NCBI GenBank assembly: GCA_963824905.1
Contig: CAWGRH010000015.1
Location: 49,758-113,757, forward strand
Reading direction: 5' to 3'
From: JAJPKK01 sp963824905
Lineage (GTDB): Bacteria > Pseudomonadota > Alphaproteobacteria > Rhizobiales > Xanthobacteraceae
DNA length: 64,000 nt
The notes under the pieces were generated by a model. That model saw only the letters and a list, made by a program, of their open reading frames with translations, did no database searches and was not told where the DNA came from. Shown piece after piece: positions 63,601 through 64,000 of this stretch. The position numbers and the translations under genes were made by a program. Within the stretch, counting starts at the first letter, position 1. Every line of letters starts with the position of its first letter.

Positions 63601-63927
63601 CCACCGGTGTGGACGGTGGCCGGAACCGGAGATCTCGACGGCGACGGCATGAGCGACATCATCTGGCAGGACAACAGCGGCGACATCGCGGTCTGGCTGA
63701 TGCACGGCGCGACGATAGCGGCGGCCGGCGGCCTCGGCACCGTTCCGAACACCTGGACGGTGGCCGAAACCGGCGACTTCGACGGCAACGGCACGAGCGA
63801 CCTCCTGTGGCACGATACCAGCGGCAACACCGCCATCTGGTTCATGAGCGGTCTCACGATCTCTTCGACCGGGTTCGTCGGCACCATCCCGCCGACCTGG
63901 GTGCTGCAGACCGTCAACGCCGACTGA
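60693..63927 (+). CDS. large exported alpha/beta hydrolase-domain protein with FG-GAP/VCBS repeats, frameshifted
   Basis: About 1077 aa when rejoined. ATG 60693 follows GGGAGGA. The signal region contains four 7-residue repeats (RLMPPLG, RLMPALA, RLVPALA twice). Residues ~50-770 match the PF20091-type alpha/beta-hydrolase family, with the nucleophile in MTVGASQSAAFIHGLIFYGF and NEDEDGRIVFDG. From 63046 six ~48-residue repeats follow, each with a calcium-loop-like motif (DFNGDGKSD, DFDGDGKTD, DFNGDGMGD, DFNGDRKSD, DLDGDGMSD, DFDGNGTSD) and WLMNG/WFMNGT strands, a beta-propeller. An extra base in 62254-62268 shifts the frame. Confidence 0.82.
60723..60806 (+). repeat. four tandem 21-bp repeats in the signal sequence
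   Basis: Units of 21 bp (consensus CGCTTGGTGCCGGCGCTTGCG) at 60723-60743, 60744-60764, 60765-60785 and 60786-60806. The last two are nearly identical. They encode RL(M/V)P(P/A)L(G/A) and lengthen the signal region. Confidence 0.85.
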
Positions 63928-63980
63928 CGACAGCGCGATGCGCGGGACGCGAAGCTCGCGCGGACCCCTCGATCCACCGA

Positions 63981-64000
63981 CCGCCGGGCTCGCCCGGCGG
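63981..64000. terminator. GC-rich hairpin at the right edge
   Basis: CCGCCGGGC-TC-GCCCGGCGG is a perfect 9-bp stem 54 bp after the hydrolase stop. It may be a terminator or the first arm of a family 2-type repeat cut by the window edge. Confidence 0.45.

Overview
The window is high-GC DNA with alphaproteobacterial gene content, most like Hyphomicrobiales of the Bradyrhizobium/Rhodopseudomonas/Xanthobacteraceae kind. The grounds are the urtABCDE-ureDABCEFG arrangement, the many MmgE/PrpD, TctC, CaiB and enolase-superfamily genes, and several families of ~90-220 bp palindromic intergenic repeats typical of that group. No rRNA, tRNA, insertion sequence, phage or CRISPR array was seen. The taxonomic call is inference from content.

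Layout. 1-4078 (minus strand) is a compositionally different, AT-richer cassette: an HExxH metalloprotease-like protein followed by a duplicated two-gene unit. Each unit is a 105-aa protein ending in alternating Cys-Gly plus a cytoplasmic-looking protein with an ABC substrate-binding fold; one of the latter carries an IPT/TIG domain. 4194-16074 holds an ankyrin-VOC fusion, a serine hydrolase, a PrpD-fragment pseudogene, a TctC/PrpD pair with a divergent LysR regulator, an AcnA-type aconitase, an exported amidohydrolase and an RHG phosphatase. 16210-28666 has a DapA-like lyase and then the 12-gene urea uptake and urease locus, preceded by a good sigma-54 promoter match. 28835-46303 is a run of catabolic and transport genes: NitT/TauT-type binding protein, UbiD, acyl-CoA synthetase, exported PrpD, thioredoxin-CcdA, ABC exporter, PQQ dehydrogenase, MarR-DUF1772, SDR, HicBA, enolase-superfamily enzyme and M24-fold hydrolase. 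46508-49529 is an F420-tail biosynthesis operon (cofE, an FbiB-C-like nitroreductase, cofD, cofC). 49708-55142 is a five-gene acyl-CoA/sugar-acid-like operon. 55457-63927 holds a PsiF-like protein, a methyltransferase, an RluC-type synthase, a class V aminotransferase with a divergent GntR regulator, and a large exported alpha/beta hydrolase with FG-GAP repeats.

Working together: Urt imports urea and urease hydrolyses it to ammonia, with control likely through nitrogen status (RpoN/NtrC). The thioredoxin and CcdA pair likely moves reductant to the cell envelope. The GntR regulator appears to have matching operators both in the aminotransferase intergenic region and in front of the large hydrolase, so these may form one regulon.

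Quality caution: at least ten single-base +1 frame changes break otherwise well-conserved genes (serine hydrolase, aconitase three times, amidohydrolase, urtA, ccdA, PQQ dehydrogenase, cofE, large hydrolase). All go in the same direction, many beside short G/C or T runs. I read these as sequence or assembly insertion errors rather than real pseudogenes, and I annotate the genes across the breaks.
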